This document shows, in pieces, positions 42,143-51,093 of a stretch of 64,000 nt of DNA. The notes under the pieces are model-generated. The model was not told where the DNA came from. It did no database searches and saw only the letters and a program-made list of their open reading frames with translations. The DNA lies in NCBI RefSeq assembly GCF_006517255.1, contig NZ_CP041185.1:2046001-2110000 (forward strand), read 5' to 3'. Position numbers and translations under genes: made by a program. This DNA is from Janthinobacterium tructae (GTDB lineage: Bacteria; Pseudomonadota; Gammaproteobacteria; Burkholderiales; Burkholderiaceae_D). The first letter of the stretch is position 1. The number at the start of each line of letters is the position of its first letter.

Positions 42143-43441
42143 TTAATGCAGCTTGACCTGCGGCGTGCTGCGCTTGATCAGGAAGCGGCCCATGGCCATG
42201 ACGGCCGTGCGCACACCGCCCAGCACGGCGTTGTGGTGCATCAGGTGCAGGCTGACGTACATCATGCGCGCCACAAAGCCTTCGACGAACCAGCTCAGGC
42301 CCTTCAGCGAACCCATCAGGGTACCCACCGAGGTGGTGCGTCCGAACGACACGAGCGAACCGTAGTCGAGGTACTCGTACGGCCTGGTTTGCGGCGGCTT
42401 GCCCTTCGCTTGCAGCAGGAAAGTTTTCAGCAGGTAATCGGCTTGCTGGTGGGCGGCCTGGGCGCGTGGCGGCACCAGCTTGCCGTCCGGCCCCATGCAG
42501 GCGGCGCAATCGCCGAGCGAGAAGATATTCGCATGGCCCTGCACATTGAGCATGCCCGTCACTTCCAGCTGGCCGGCGCGGTTGGTCGGCAAGCCCAAAG
42601 TGGCCAGGAATTCCGGCGCGCGGATACCGGCGGCCCACACGCAGATGTCGGCCGCATAGCTGGTGCCGCTGGCCACCGTTACCTTGTCGGCTTCGATCGT
42701 GGTGACACGCGTATCGGTCACCACGCTGATGCCATGTTGATGCAGCAGTTTCGAGGCGGCGATGGAGACGCGCTCGGGCAGCGGCGCAAGGATGCGCGGC
42801 GCCCCTTCGAGCAGGGTGATGCGCACATCCTTGATGGCGTTGAGATTCTGGAAACCATACGCGGCATACACGCCGCTCGCTTCGCGCAACTCGGCCGCCA
42901 GCTCCACGCCCGTGGCGCCGCCGCCGATGATGACGATATCGACACCGGGATGGCCCGCGTCACCCTGGCGCTGCTCGGCCATGGCCAGCAGTTTCAGCAG
43001 GGTCAGACGGAAACGTTCGGCGTCTTCCGTGGCATTCAGGGAAATCGTGTTTTCCTTGGCGCCGGGCACGCCGAAGTAATTCGAGGTGCTGCCCACGGCC
43101 AGCACCAGCTGGTCATAGTGGACCGTGCGCTGCGGCAAGAGCTGTTCATGCTTGTCGGTGGCGATGGCGCCTACGGTGAGGCTGTTCGACGCGGCGTCGA
43201 GCGCGATCAGGGGGCCATAGACGTAGGTAAAACCATTGTCATGCGCCAGCATCTGATATGACAGGCCCTCCTGGTGTATATCCAGGGTGCCGGCCGCCAC
43301 CTCATGCAGCGACGGTTTCCAGATATGGTACAGGCGGCTGTCGACCAGGGTCACCTGGCCGGTGCCGAGCTTGCGGCTGAGTTTGCAGGCCAGCTCCAGG
43401 CCGCCTGCGCCGCCACCTACGATGACGATTTTACTATGCAA
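42143..43441 (-). CDS. ndh: Type II NADH:quinone oxidoreductase (NDH-2)
   Basis: A 432-residue flavoprotein. An N-terminal FAD Rossmann motif (IVIVGGGAGGLELACKLSRKLG), a second nucleotide fold for NADH (DIVIIGGGATGVELAAELRE) and IFSLGDCA are present. The C-terminal ~60 residues hold amphipathic helices (GLSWFVEGFVARMMYVSLHLMHH) that attach the enzyme to the membrane face. It passes electrons from NADH to quinone without proton pumping. This fits the nearby cyanide-insensitive oxidase, which would take electrons from quinol. Confidence 0.93.
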   Translation of the reverse strand: MHSKIVIVGGGAGGLELACKLSRKLGTGQVTLVDSRLYHIWKPSLHEVAAGTLDIHQEGLSYQMLAHDNGFTYVYGPLIALDAASNSLTVGAIATDKHEQLLPQRTVHYDQLVLAVGSTSNYFGVPGAKENTISLNATEDAERFRLTLLKLLAMAEQRQGDAGHPGVDIVIIGGGATGVELAAELREASGVYAAYGFQNLNAIKDVRITLLEGAPRILAPLPERVSIAASKLLHQHGISVVTDTRVTTIEADKVTVASGTSYAADICVWAAGIRAPEFLATLGLPTNRAGQLEVTGMLNVQGHANIFSLGDCAACMGPDGKLVPPRAQAAHQQADYLLKTFLLQAKGKPPQTRPYEYLDYGSLVSFGRTTSVGTLMGSLKGLSWFVEGFVARMMYVSLHLMHHNAVLGGVRTAVMAMGRFLIKRSTPQVKLH

Positions 43442-43461
43442 AGATCCTCCGGTTTGCTGAA

Positions 43462-43962
43462 TTAATTGTCGTTGCCCCGGTTGCCGTGACCTTTGTCGTT
43501 GCCGTGACCTTTGTCGTTGCCGTGACCATTGCCGTGGCCTTTGCCCGGCTTGTCGTCATGGTGATCGCGGTCCTTGTAATCGGGGCGTCCATGCTGCTGT
43601 TGCGGCGGACGTCCACCGGGACGGCCATGGTCGCCATGCTGCTGGCGATAGCGGGGCGCATATTGGTTGTTATACCAACTATCTTGGACGAAATAGACCT
43701 CTTGGTTACAGGCATTATACTTGCGGCAGTGCTTGGACCAGTTTTTCGCATGGCCGGGCGGCACGCGCAGATAGATGGGGCGGGCCGAATAGTATTGCGG
43801 GCGCTGCACGATGACGGGCTGGGCGTAGATCAATTGCGGCGCGGGATAGTCGCCTATGTCGATGCGTCCGTAAAAACCGGGCTGGCCGACGGTGACGGAG
43901 ACTTGGGCAACAGCGGCGGTGGCGGCCGACAGCAAGACGGCGGCAAGAATCAGGCTTTTCAT
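43462..43962 (-). CDS. Exported protein with Gly/His/Asn/Asp/Lys repeat tail
   Basis: A 166-residue protein. The signal peptide (MKSLILAAVLLSAATAAVAQ) is followed by a conserved-looking core (RPIYLRVPPGHAKNWSKHCRKYNACNQEVYFVQDSWY) with two Cys that could form a disulfide. A low-complexity tail follows, rich in His, Gly, Asp and Asn, with tandem GHGNDK hexapeptides. The His/Asp-rich tail may bind metal. The core pattern occurs in uncharacterised exported proteins of betaproteobacteria. It lies 20 bp upstream of ndh on the same strand, so co-transcription is possible. Confidence 0.7.
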   Translation of the reverse strand: MKSLILAAVLLSAATAAVAQVSVTVGQPGFYGRIDIGDYPAPQLIYAQPVIVQRPQYYSARPIYLRVPPGHAKNWSKHCRKYNACNQEVYFVQDSWYNNQYAPRYRQQHGDHGRPGGRPPQQQHGRPDYKDRDHHDDKPGKGHGNGHGNDKGHGNDKGHGNRGNDN

Positions 43963-44055
43963 GGGGACATTCCTTTTATCAGTTATGCCTCAATTCTAGA
44001 CCTCATGCGCCACGTTGTTTGTTCGCAAGGACACATAAGGACCAGCGTTACCATT

Positions 44056-44822
44056 TCACCACAGTTTGCCCAAAGGCACGACCAGCCCGCTGAACAGCGA
44101 CCAGTCCGGCGACGCCGCCGTCAAGCCGCGCGCCATGCCGATATCGATGGCCAGCCGTGGCGTGGGACTCCAGGTGGCCGCCAGCAGCAACTGCGCCGTG
44201 GCCGGCGCGCCGCGCAGACGCGTGCCCGACACTTCCGCCGTGGCGCCCCAGCGCGCGCTGACGGGCGTGGAAAAGGAGGCCGCCCAGCCCGTTTGCATCC
44301 GGCCCGTGCCGGGGTCGGATGCACCCAGGCGCGTGGCGTTCAGATTGGCGTCCATGTGCACGACGCCCAGGTCGCGGCTGACAATGCCATTCAGCGACAC
44401 GTCGCTCTTGCCGCTGCCGATGCTGTCCTTGGCCGTGGGCAACTTCCAGCCCAGTTCCAGGCCCAGCGCCGTGGCGTCGCGAGCAAAAAGGCGCGCTTGA
44501 GCACGACAGTCGTGTCGCCCACCCCCGTCTCGCGCCGGCCCGCGTCATCGCGCGCGCGCACGAATCCCTCGCCTTCGAGCAGCACGCCCCATTCGGGCGT
44601 GAACGCCAGTTTGAAGGTATAGGGCTGGCTGGCGCGGCGCGTATCGTCCGTTTTGGACAGCAAGCCACCGGCCTCGAATTCCAGCTGGCCCGGCACGGGC
44701 AGCTGGGCGGGACTGGCCACGGAAGGCCGGTAAGGCAGGATGGGATCGCCCTCCTGCGCCTGCGCCAATGGTGCCAGGGACAGCAGGGAGAAACACAGCA
44801 ACGGCAAGCAGAGAGAAGACAT
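44056..44822 (-). pseudogene. Outer-membrane beta-barrel (transporter-type) gene with a one-base frameshift
   Basis: From ATG 44822 the frame encodes a signal peptide (LLCFSLLSLAPLAQA) and the start of a barrel protein (LPVPGQLEFEAGGLLSKTDD ... GDTTVVLKRAFL). It then derails at an A5 run (44485-44489). One additional A would give AFFARDATALGLELGWKLPTAKDS and continue in the frame that ends at 44056 with SLFSGLVVPLGKLW, a proper barrel C-terminus. The gene is therefore either a recent pseudogene, phase-variable at the homopolymer, or a sequencing error. The rebuilt protein is about 255 residues. Confidence 0.8.
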
Positions 44823-44905
44823 GGAAGACCCGGAAGTGGCAAATACGCAATAGCGACAGCCTCCCACCAAGCCCAGCTGTGCGTGTTGCGCCGATCCTGC
44901 CGGGT

Positions 44906-46561
44906 TCAGGCCAGGCGCCGCACGCCCTGCCTGGCGGCGGGCGCCAGCCGGCGCAGCGGCGAGACATTGCTGGCCGGCGCCACGGCGATGCGCTCGGCCT
45001 GGGCATGCAGGCGGAACACGCCCACCAGGTCCGTCAGGATCTGCGCCTGGTCTTGCAGCGATTCGGCGGCCGCCGCGGCCTCTTCCACCAGGGCCGCGTT
45101 CTGCTGCGTCACCTGGTCCATCTGCAGCACGGCCTGGTTGACTTGCTCGATGCCGGCGCTCTGTTCGGCGCTGGCGGCCGTGATTTCCTGCATGATGTCG
45201 GCCACCTGGCGCACGCTGGTGACGACTTCATCCATCGTCTTGCCCGCGTCATGCACGAGCCTGGAACCGATTTCCACCTTCTCGACGGAGTCGCCGATCA
45301 GGGTCTTGATTTCCTTGGCGGCTTGGCTTGATCGCTGCGCCAGGTTGCGCACTTCGGACGCCACGACGGCGAAACCGCGCCCCTCCTCGCCCGCCCTGGC
45401 CGCTTCCACTGCCGCATTCAGGGCGAGGATGTTGGTCTGGAAAGCGATGCCGTCGATGACGCTGATGATGTCGACGATCTTGCGCGAGGAGGCATTGATC
45501 GATTCCATCGTCTGCACCACTTGCCCCACCACGGCGCCACCCTTGCCGGCCACGTCGGAAGCGGCGCCGGCCAGTGCATTGGCCTGACGCGCGTTATCCG
45601 CATTCTGCCGCACGGCCGAGGTCAGCTGCTCCATCGAGGATGCCGTCTCTTCCAGCGAACTGGCCTGTTCTTCCGTGCGCGACGACAGGTCGAGATTGCC
45701 CTGGGCGATTTCGCTGGAGGCCGTATGGATGGTGTCCGTGCCCGAACGCACCTGGCTGACGATACCCACCAGCTTGTCGCGCATGGCTTTCATGGCAAAC
45801 AGCAGGCTGGCGTTGTCATGGCTGGCCGTGCGGATATCGACGGTCAGGTCACCCTCGGCGATGGCGCCGGCGATCTTGACTGCATACGCCGGTTCGCCGC
45901 CCAGCTGGCGCGTCAGTCCGCGCGTGATCAGCACGCCCAGCGCCAGTCCTGCCGCCATGCTGCCCAGCACCAGCGCGATCATGAAGCTGCGGCTGGCCTG
46001 ATACACGCCGGACGCCTGTGCCGCCGCCGCCGCTGCCCGCGCCTCTTTCTGCAACGATAATTTTTCCAGCATGCCGTCGAGTTCGTCCGCATGCTGGCGC
46101 GTCTGGTTCAGCAAGCCGACAAGCTCGGCGCTGCGCTGGGCCAGCGGCTCGGTCGCCGCCAGGGACAGCGCCTGCGTCATGACGGTGATGTATTGCGCCT
46201 CGACGGCCGCGAAGCGGGCGAACAGCTCCTTGGCGGCCGGCGTGACAAACAGCGGCTGCGCCTTGGTCAGGCTGTCCTTGCTGGCGGCGATGAATCTGGC
46301 GATGTCGGCCTGGCGCGTGGCGCGCTCCTCGGTCGTGGTGGCCAGCAAGAAATTACTGCGCGCGCGGCCCACCTTGATCAGCGCGATATTGGCTTCCTTG
46401 ATGTGGGACAGCCCCAGCAACTCATTGTGGTACATCTGTCCGGCCATGGCGTCGATCTTGCCCATGTTGAAGATGCCGATGCCGGCCACGCTGGCCCCCA
46501 TCAGTGCCACGCAAAAAAACGCCGCGATCAGGCGCGTGCCCACCTTCATTTGACTCAACAT
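44906..46561 (-). CDS. Methyl-accepting chemotaxis protein
   Basis: A 551-residue transducer: TM1 (residues ~10-32), periplasmic four-helix-bundle sensor (~35-185), TM2 (~190-212), HAMP (~212-265) and signalling domain with the hairpin tip [31 protein letters not shown]. Methylation-type helices ([18 protein letters not shown]) are present. It would relay an external cue to CheA/CheW. There is no C-terminal CheR-tether pentapeptide. The gene is monocistronic; its ligand is unknown. Confidence 0.93.
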   Translation of the reverse strand: MLSQMKVGTRLIAAFFCVALMGASVAGIGIFNMGKIDAMAGQMYHNELLGLSHIKEANIALIKVGRARSNFLLATTTEERATRQADIARFIAASKDSLTKAQPLFVTPAAKELFARFAAVEAQYITVMTQALSLAATEPLAQRSAELVGLLNQTRQHADELDGMLEKLSLQKEARAAAAAAQASGVYQASRSFMIALVLGSMAAGLALGVLITRGLTRQLGGEPAYAVKIAGAIAEGDLTVDIRTASHDNASLLFAMKAMRDKLVGIVSQVRSGTDTIHTASSEIAQGNLDLSSRTEEQASSLEETASSMEQLTSAVRQNADNARQANALAGAASDVAGKGGAVVGQVVQTMESINASSRKIVDIISVIDGIAFQTNILALNAAVEAARAGEEGRGFAVVASEVRNLAQRSSQAAKEIKTLIGDSVEKVEIGSRLVHDAGKTMDEVVTSVRQVADIMQEITAASAEQSAGIEQVNQAVLQMDQVTQQNAALVEEAAAAAESLQDQAQILTDLVGVFRLHAQAERIAVAPASNVSPLRRLAPAARQGVRRLA

Positions 46562-46692
46562 GATTTCCCCATAGTCCGGCCACCAGTGCTCGAAGAAGCA
46601 GCGGAATGTCTTGAATATAAAGAAAATAGCGGGGTAGAAATACGCGCATTGTCACTAAACGACAATAGCTTGATCTATAACAACAAGCACCA

Positions 46693-46716
46693 GGGCTTGC
46701 CGTGCTAGGCAAGCCC
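46693..46716. terminator. Inverted repeat, possible terminator of the copper operon
   Basis: GGGCTTGCC-GTGCTA-GGCAAGCCC, a 9-bp stem between the copper operon end and the divergent-facing MCP promoter region. Flanking DNA is AT-rich but lacks a clear T run on the minus strand. Confidence 0.45.
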
Positions 46717-46753
46717 TTGATATTAATTTAAAATTAATAATATTATTGAGACA

Positions 46754-48136
46754 TCAATGATCGTGCCTGAGCGGCTTGCGCACCGTCATCTCGACGCCGC
46801 CCTTCGCCGCCGCCTTGCCTGTACCCTGGCTGCGCACCGGTTCCGGCAAGGCGCCCGTCCATTCATACGCCACGCTGCCGGCCGGGTGCTTGTACCAGCC
46901 CGGATCGCGGTAGTCGCCCGGCTTCTGGTCCTTGCGCACCTTCACCGTGGTAAACATGCCGCCCATGCCGATGGCGCCGAACGGGCCGTCACCGGCCATC
47001 ATCGGCAAGGTGTTGTCGGGAATCGGCATCTGCATCTCGCCCATGTCGGCCATGCCCCGTTCGCCCATTACCATGTAGCCGGGCACGAGCTGGTTGATCT
47101 TCGCCGCCACACCCTGGTGGTCGACGCCGATCATGGTGGGCACGTCATGCCCCATGGCATTCATCGTGTGGTGCGACTTGTGGCAGTGGAAAGCCCAGTC
47201 GCCCAGGTCGGTGGCCGTAAATTCCACGGCGCGCATCTGCCCCACGGCCACGTCCGTGGTGACCTCGGGCCAGCGCGACTCGGGGCGGGTCCAGCCGCCA
47301 TCCGTGCCCGTCACCTCGAATTCATGGCCATGCATGTGAATCGGGTGATTGGTCATGGTCAGATTACCCACGCGCACGCGCACCTTGTCGCCCTGGCGCA
47401 CCACCATGGGATCGATGCCGGGGAAGACGCGGCTGTTGAAGGTGAACAGATTAAAATCCGTCATGGTCATGATCTTCGGCGTGTAGCTGCCCGGATCGAT
47501 ATCGTAGTTGCTGAGCAAGAAGACGAAATCGCGGTCCACCTTCATGAAGTTCGGGTCTTTCGGATGCGTCACCCAGAATCCCATCATGCCCATGGCCATC
47601 TGCGTCATTTCATCGGCATGCGGGTGGTACATGAAGGTGCCGGGCCGCTTGGCGACGAATTCATACACGAAGGTCTTGCCAGGAGGAATGCCTGGCTGGG
47701 TCAAGCCCGTGACGCCATCCATGCCGTTGGGCAAGCGCTGGCCATGCCAGTGCACGCTCGTGTGTTCCGGCAACTTGTTGGTGACAAAGATGCGCACGCG
47801 GTCGCCCTCCACCACTTCGATGGTAGGCCCCGGTGACTGGCCGTTATAGCCCCACAGGTTGGCCTGCATGCCGGGCGCCAGTTCGCGCACGACAGGTTCG
47901 GCCACCAGGTGGAATTCCTTGACGTTGTTGTTCATGCGCCAGGGCAAGGACCAGCCATTCAGGGTGACGACGGGGTTGTATGGCCGCCCGTTCGGCGGCG
48001 GTGGCGGCGCTTTCGTTTCCGCACCGGCCATGCTGACGGCTTCCGGCAACGAGGCCGCACCGACTCGGCTGACGGCCGCGGCGCTGAGGGCGACGGCGCC
48101 CGCATTCATGAAAAAGTTTCTACGTGTAATCATCAT
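46754..48136 (-). CDS. Tat-exported multicopper oxidase (copper tolerance)
   Basis: A 460-residue oxidase. The twin-arginine signal (TRRNFFMNAGAVALSAAAV) implies folding with copper before export. Copper ligands: HTSVHWHGQ and MYHPHADEMT in the N-terminal cupredoxin, HPIHMHGHEF, and WAFHCHKSHHTMNAMGHD at the type 1 site. Met-rich stretches (MADMGEMQMPI) suit Cu(I) handling. It probably oxidises Cu(I) in the periplasm. It is the last gene of the copper operon, its ATG overlapping the TolC-like stop (TAATG). Confidence 0.92.
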   Translation of the reverse strand: MMITRRNFFMNAGAVALSAAAVSRVGAASLPEAVSMAGAETKAPPPPPNGRPYNPVVTLNGWSLPWRMNNNVKEFHLVAEPVVRELAPGMQANLWGYNGQSPGPTIEVVEGDRVRIFVTNKLPEHTSVHWHGQRLPNGMDGVTGLTQPGIPPGKTFVYEFVAKRPGTFMYHPHADEMTQMAMGMMGFWVTHPKDPNFMKVDRDFVFLLSNYDIDPGSYTPKIMTMTDFNLFTFNSRVFPGIDPMVVRQGDKVRVRVGNLTMTNHPIHMHGHEFEVTGTDGGWTRPESRWPEVTTDVAVGQMRAVEFTATDLGDWAFHCHKSHHTMNAMGHDVPTMIGVDHQGVAAKINQLVPGYMVMGERGMADMGEMQMPIPDNTLPMMAGDGPFGAIGMGGMFTTVKVRKDQKPGDYRDPGWYKHPAGSVAYEWTGALPEPVRSQGTGKAAAKGGVEMTVRKPLRHDH

Positions 48137-49503
48137 TATTCCTTTGCCGCAGTTGCCACGGGGCCGCTGCCATTGATGGCCGATTGCAATTCAGTTTGGG
48201 CGATCCAGAAATCGCGCTGGGTTTCGATGGCGCTGTTCACGCTGGCGACCTGCTCGCGCGCGTCGGCCAGCAGCTCGAACACGCTGGCCAGCATGCCGTT
48301 GTAACGCAGCAATACTTCATGCGAGATCGTCTTGCGCAGCGGCACGACTTCATCGCGGTAGTGGCGCGCCAGGTCGTAGGCCGTGCGGTAGCTGGAATAC
48401 GCCTCGCGCACTTCCGAGCGGGCCCGCACAGCCGTGCCCGCCGTACGCTGCAGCGACTGCTCGTACAGCGCTTGTGCCTTGGCATTGCGCGCTGAACCCC
48501 AGTCGAACAGGGGCAATTCGAGAGAGACTTCGTAGCCGTTTTCGCGCGGCGCCTCGCTGCTGCTCTTGTTGGTATAGCCCACCTCGAGCACGTTAATAAA
48601 ACCCGTCACCTTGGACAGGCCCAGCGCGCCGGCCGTGGCATGCGCGTCGAGTTTCGCTCTTTGCACGTCGAGGCGCTGTTCCATCGCCTGCGCCTCGATA
48701 TTGCCCGCCTCAGCCGCCTGGGCCGGCAAGTCGGGCAGGCGCGACGGCAAAGTAAAGCTGGCCTGCTTGCCCCACAGGCCCAGCAGCCGCGTCAGGTGCT
48801 CGCGCGTCACCAATGCCTGGTGGCGCGCGCGGGCCAGGTCGCCGACGGCATCCGCATAAAACACTTGCTGGCGCGCCTGGTCGAGACGGCTCCAGTTGCC
48901 CGCCTGCCGCAAGCGCGTGGCCAGTTCGGCGCCCGCTTCGGCCGACAGCAGCGCGCGCTGCATGAACGCTTCCGTCTGCACGGCAGCGACCGCATTGAAG
49001 TAGGCGCGACGCGTGTCGGCCGCCAGTTGCACGGCGCTGCTGGCCGCCTGCAGCTTGGCTTGCTCGAAACGGCCCCGCTCGATGTTCACGCGTAGCGGCA
49101 TGGTCAGCAAGCCGGCCAGGTCGAAGCTGACGCCGCGGTCGATCTCATTGCCGTGGCTGCCGTGCGAGCGGCCGAACGACAGGCCCGGGTTGCGCAAGCG
49201 TCCCGCCTGCACCAGGTCGGCCTCGGACGCGCCCAGCTGGGCCAGCGCCACCTTCATGCCGTGGTTGTTCATCAGGGCGATGCGCACGGCGCTGTCGGCA
49301 TCCAGGGGCTGGGCCAGCAGGGCAGCCAGTTTTTCCTCGCCACCCTCGCCGGCCAGCGCCGCGGGGGCGCCCGTGCGGACGTCGGCCAGCGTGGACACCG
49401 TCCGCATGCCGCCGTCCGGGCTGAAGCTGGCGCAGCCACTGAGCAGCAGGACGGCCGCCAGCGCCAGCGGCGTGAGGCAAGTTGATTGTGTGAAACGTGC
49501 CAT
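48136..49503 (-). CDS. TolC-family outer-membrane lipoprotein (copper operon)
   Basis: A 455-residue outer-membrane factor. The lipobox LLLSGCASF and two repeat units of coiled coils and barrel strands (TRRAYFNAVAAVQTEAFMQR; FDWGSARNAKAQALYEQSLQR) are seen. In copper loci such proteins usually work with RND or copper-storage partners; no RND genes are adjacent here, so its partners are elsewhere or it acts with the oxidase. I chose ATG 49503 (MARFTQST) because AAGGA precedes it and the upstream gene ends at 49505. Confidence 0.88.
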   Translation of the reverse strand: MARFTQSTCLTPLALAAVLLLSGCASFSPDGGMRTVSTLADVRTGAPAALAGEGGEEKLAALLAQPLDADSAVRIALMNNHGMKVALAQLGASEADLVQAGRLRNPGLSFGRSHGSHGNEIDRGVSFDLAGLLTMPLRVNIERGRFEQAKLQAASSAVQLAADTRRAYFNAVAAVQTEAFMQRALLSAEAGAELATRLRQAGNWSRLDQARQQVFYADAVGDLARARHQALVTREHLTRLLGLWGKQASFTLPSRLPDLPAQAAEAGNIEAQAMEQRLDVQRAKLDAHATAGALGLSKVTGFINVLEVGYTNKSSSEAPRENGYEVSLELPLFDWGSARNAKAQALYEQSLQRTAGTAVRARSEVREAYSSYRTAYDLARHYRDEVVPLRKTISHEVLLRYNGMLASVFELLADAREQVASVNSAIETQRDFWIAQTELQSAINGSGPVATAAKE

Positions 49504-49504
49504 C

Positions 49505-49834
49505 TCAATGTCCTTCATGCTGGTGTTGCGGAGCGGGTTGGGCGGCCGGCTTCGCCTCCGGCGTGGGCATGGCATGCTTCATCGGCATCGTGTGGCCGTC
49601 CATTTTCATCATGCCCATGTGGCCGCCCGCCTTGCCAACTTTCTCGTTGACGGCGCGCCAGGTCTGGTCGGGCGTGGCGTCTTCCTCGGCGGCGGGACGG
49701 TAGCCGGTGAAGGCGGAGCGGTAGGTGGTGGCCGGTACGGAGGCTTGTGCCTCTTGCGGGGCGGGCTTGGGCTGGGACTGAGCGGCGGCGGCCAGCGGCA
49801 GCGCGGCAAGCGCGAGGCTGAACAGGTATTTCAT
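49505..49834 (-). CDS. Exported Met/His-rich copper-binding protein
   Basis: A 109-residue protein with signal peptide MKYLFSLALAALPLAAAAQ. The second half has Met/His clusters (GGHMGMMKMDGHTMPMKHAMP) and a His tail (QHQHEGH), well suited to Cu(I)/Cu(II) binding in the periplasm. A short Pro/Ala linker connects the parts. It lies between the first copper gene and the TolC-like gene and is probably a copper chaperone or buffer for the oxidase. Confidence 0.8.
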   Translation of the reverse strand: MKYLFSLALAALPLAAAAQSQPKPAPQEAQASVPATTYRSAFTGYRPAAEEDATPDQTWRAVNEKVGKAGGHMGMMKMDGHTMPMKHAMPTPEAKPAAQPAPQHQHEGH

Positions 49835-49949
49835 GGTATTCCTTGAATGACAGGGTATGGCGCGGCGGGCGCGCAGGTGGAACGGGAAGGCGCGGCGAGC
49901 ACGGCCGCGATGGACGTGCAAGGACCGCACCGCCAGGTTCAACGGGCGG

Positions 49950-50369
49950 TCAGGCGGAGTGCGTGCTTCTCGGGGGGCGTTCGGGACCAGGCGGAATATG
50001 CCCGGCGAACAGGGAATCGGGCGCCAGCGCCGGTGGTGGCGCGCGCAGGATCAAGGCGTGCAAGGCGGGCATGCCGGGTGGCGCCGTGGCGCCCACGGTA
50101 CACGCGCCATGGTTGCTGCAATCGTGGCCATGCTGCATGGCGCCGCCATCGTCCATGGACATTGTCATTGGCTGGTGCGCCATTTGCATGTCGGCCGCAT
50201 CGTTCATAGCATGGCACTGCGGCGCCTGCGCTGCCACAACAGTGACCGCTGCCGTCAGCTCGTCCACGCAGCAGCTGCGCATGGCCGACGCAAAGCCCTG
50301 CAAGGGCAAAGTGACGGCCAGCAGCCAGAGCAGCGAGCGGGCGAGTGAGCGGAAAAAGGCACGGTTCAT
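49950..50369 (-). CDS. Exported Met/His/Cys-rich protein, first gene of the copper operon
   Basis: A 139-residue protein with an N-terminal signal (SLLWLLAVTLPLQGFASA), then Cys pairs (MRSCCVDE), His/Met-rich stretches (MQMAHQPMTMSMDDGGAMQHGHDC) and a Pro-rich tail. Such small proteins often lead copper-responsive operons. The predicted transcription start (about 50369) coincides with the start codon, so the mRNA may be leaderless. There is a 115-bp gap to the next gene. Copper binding is inferred from composition. Confidence 0.7.
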   Translation of the reverse strand: MNRAFFRSLARSLLWLLAVTLPLQGFASAMRSCCVDELTAAVTVVAAQAPQCHAMNDAADMQMAHQPMTMSMDDGGAMQHGHDCSNHGACTVGATAPPGMPALHALILRAPPPALAPDSLFAGHIPPGPERPPRSTHSA

Positions 50370-50375
50370 GGCACA

Positions 50376-50406
50376 ACTATAAACCTTCCCACGCGAGGAA
50401 GGTCAA
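50376..50406 (-). promoter_or_regulatory. CueR-type (MerR family) copper-responsive promoter
   Basis: On the minus strand TTGACC (50406-50401), a 19-bp spacer and TATAGT (50381-50376). A dyad ACCTTCC-N7-GGAAGGT (50383-50403) fills the long spacer. This is the hallmark of promoters distorted and activated by MerR-family regulators, and the dyad matches the CueR consensus. No cueR gene is in the window. Confidence 0.88.
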
Positions 50407-50410
50407 GTCC

Positions 50411-50950
50411 CTATTTGCGCACGTAGCCGTGGGTCAGCCAGATGACGTACTCGCCGTAATATCCCTGCCCTTCGAATACGGCCTGGCCATCGGCAAAAGT
50501 CACTTTCTGCACTTCATTGATGGTGAAATACGCGCGGCCATCGGCCGCCTCGACGTCGCCCCAATGGCGCGCGCGCGGTGGCCGGTAGCCGCTGGCGCGC
50601 CCGATGGCTGCCAGCAAGTCGCCGATCATGAAGTCAAGCAACATGTCGGCCAGCAGCGGCCGGTGGCCCGCCAGCATGGCCGTGATGTCCGGGTAGCCCG
50701 CCTGCTTGAGTTCGGGCAAGTCGCTTTCCTCGTACTGCTGGTCGTCTTCGCGGCAAGTCTGGATAAAACTGTTGAACGGCTCGTCGAGCAGGCCCGCCAG
50801 CGCCGCTTCCGGCACGCTCAGGCGGAACGGCTGCAGCGGCAGCGCGCTGTGCTGGCCATAGTTGAGTTCGCGGCAGCCGAGGAAGGCCAGCGGGTGCAGC
50901 TGAGCACCGACCTCGCAGCGGATGCCCGAAACCTGCGCTACCTGCGCCAT
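50411..50950 (-). CDS. Uncharacterised protein at the end of the oxidase operon
   Basis: A 179-residue soluble protein from ATG 50950, whose start overlaps the DUF2474 stop as TGATG. Motifs: LGCRELNYGQHSALPLQPFRL, EEALAGLLDEPFNSF-like helix, and a C-terminal beta region ending YYGEYVIWLTHGYVRK. It has no signal and no family that I recognise. Strict coupling to cioAB suggests a role in oxidase assembly or regulation, or simply hitch-hiking. Confidence 0.6.
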   Translation of the reverse strand: MAQVAQVSGIRCEVGAQLHPLAFLGCRELNYGQHSALPLQPFRLSVPEAALAGLLDEPFNSFIQTCREDDQQYEESDLPELKQAGYPDITAMLAGHRPLLADMLLDFMIGDLLAAIGRASGYRPPRARHWGDVEAADGRAYFTINEVQKVTFADGQAVFEGQGYYGEYVIWLTHGYVRK

Positions 50951-51093
50951 CAGCTGCCCATCCCCGCCGCCCGCATCAGCAGGCGCATCGCCCAGGCGGC
51001 CAGGCCCAGGGTGGTCACGCTGGCCAGCCAGATACCGGCCAGCCACGCCAGTCGTTTGCACCATGATTGTTGTCCCTGTTTAAATCGTGTCAT
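50950..51093 (-). CDS. DUF2474-type small membrane subunit of the oxidase (CydX-like)
   Basis: A 47-residue protein with one membrane helix (LAWLAGIWLASVTTLGLAAWAMRLLM) and a basic N-terminus (MTRFKQGQQSWCKR). Size, helix and position directly after cydB match the DUF2474 family, the accessory peptide of cyanide-insensitive bd-type oxidases. Its ATG overlaps the cydB stop, and its stop overlaps the next ATG, both as TGATG. Although very short, position and pattern make it convincing. Confidence 0.85.
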   Translation of the reverse strand: MTRFKQGQQSWCKRLAWLAGIWLASVTTLGLAAWAMRLLMRAAGMGS

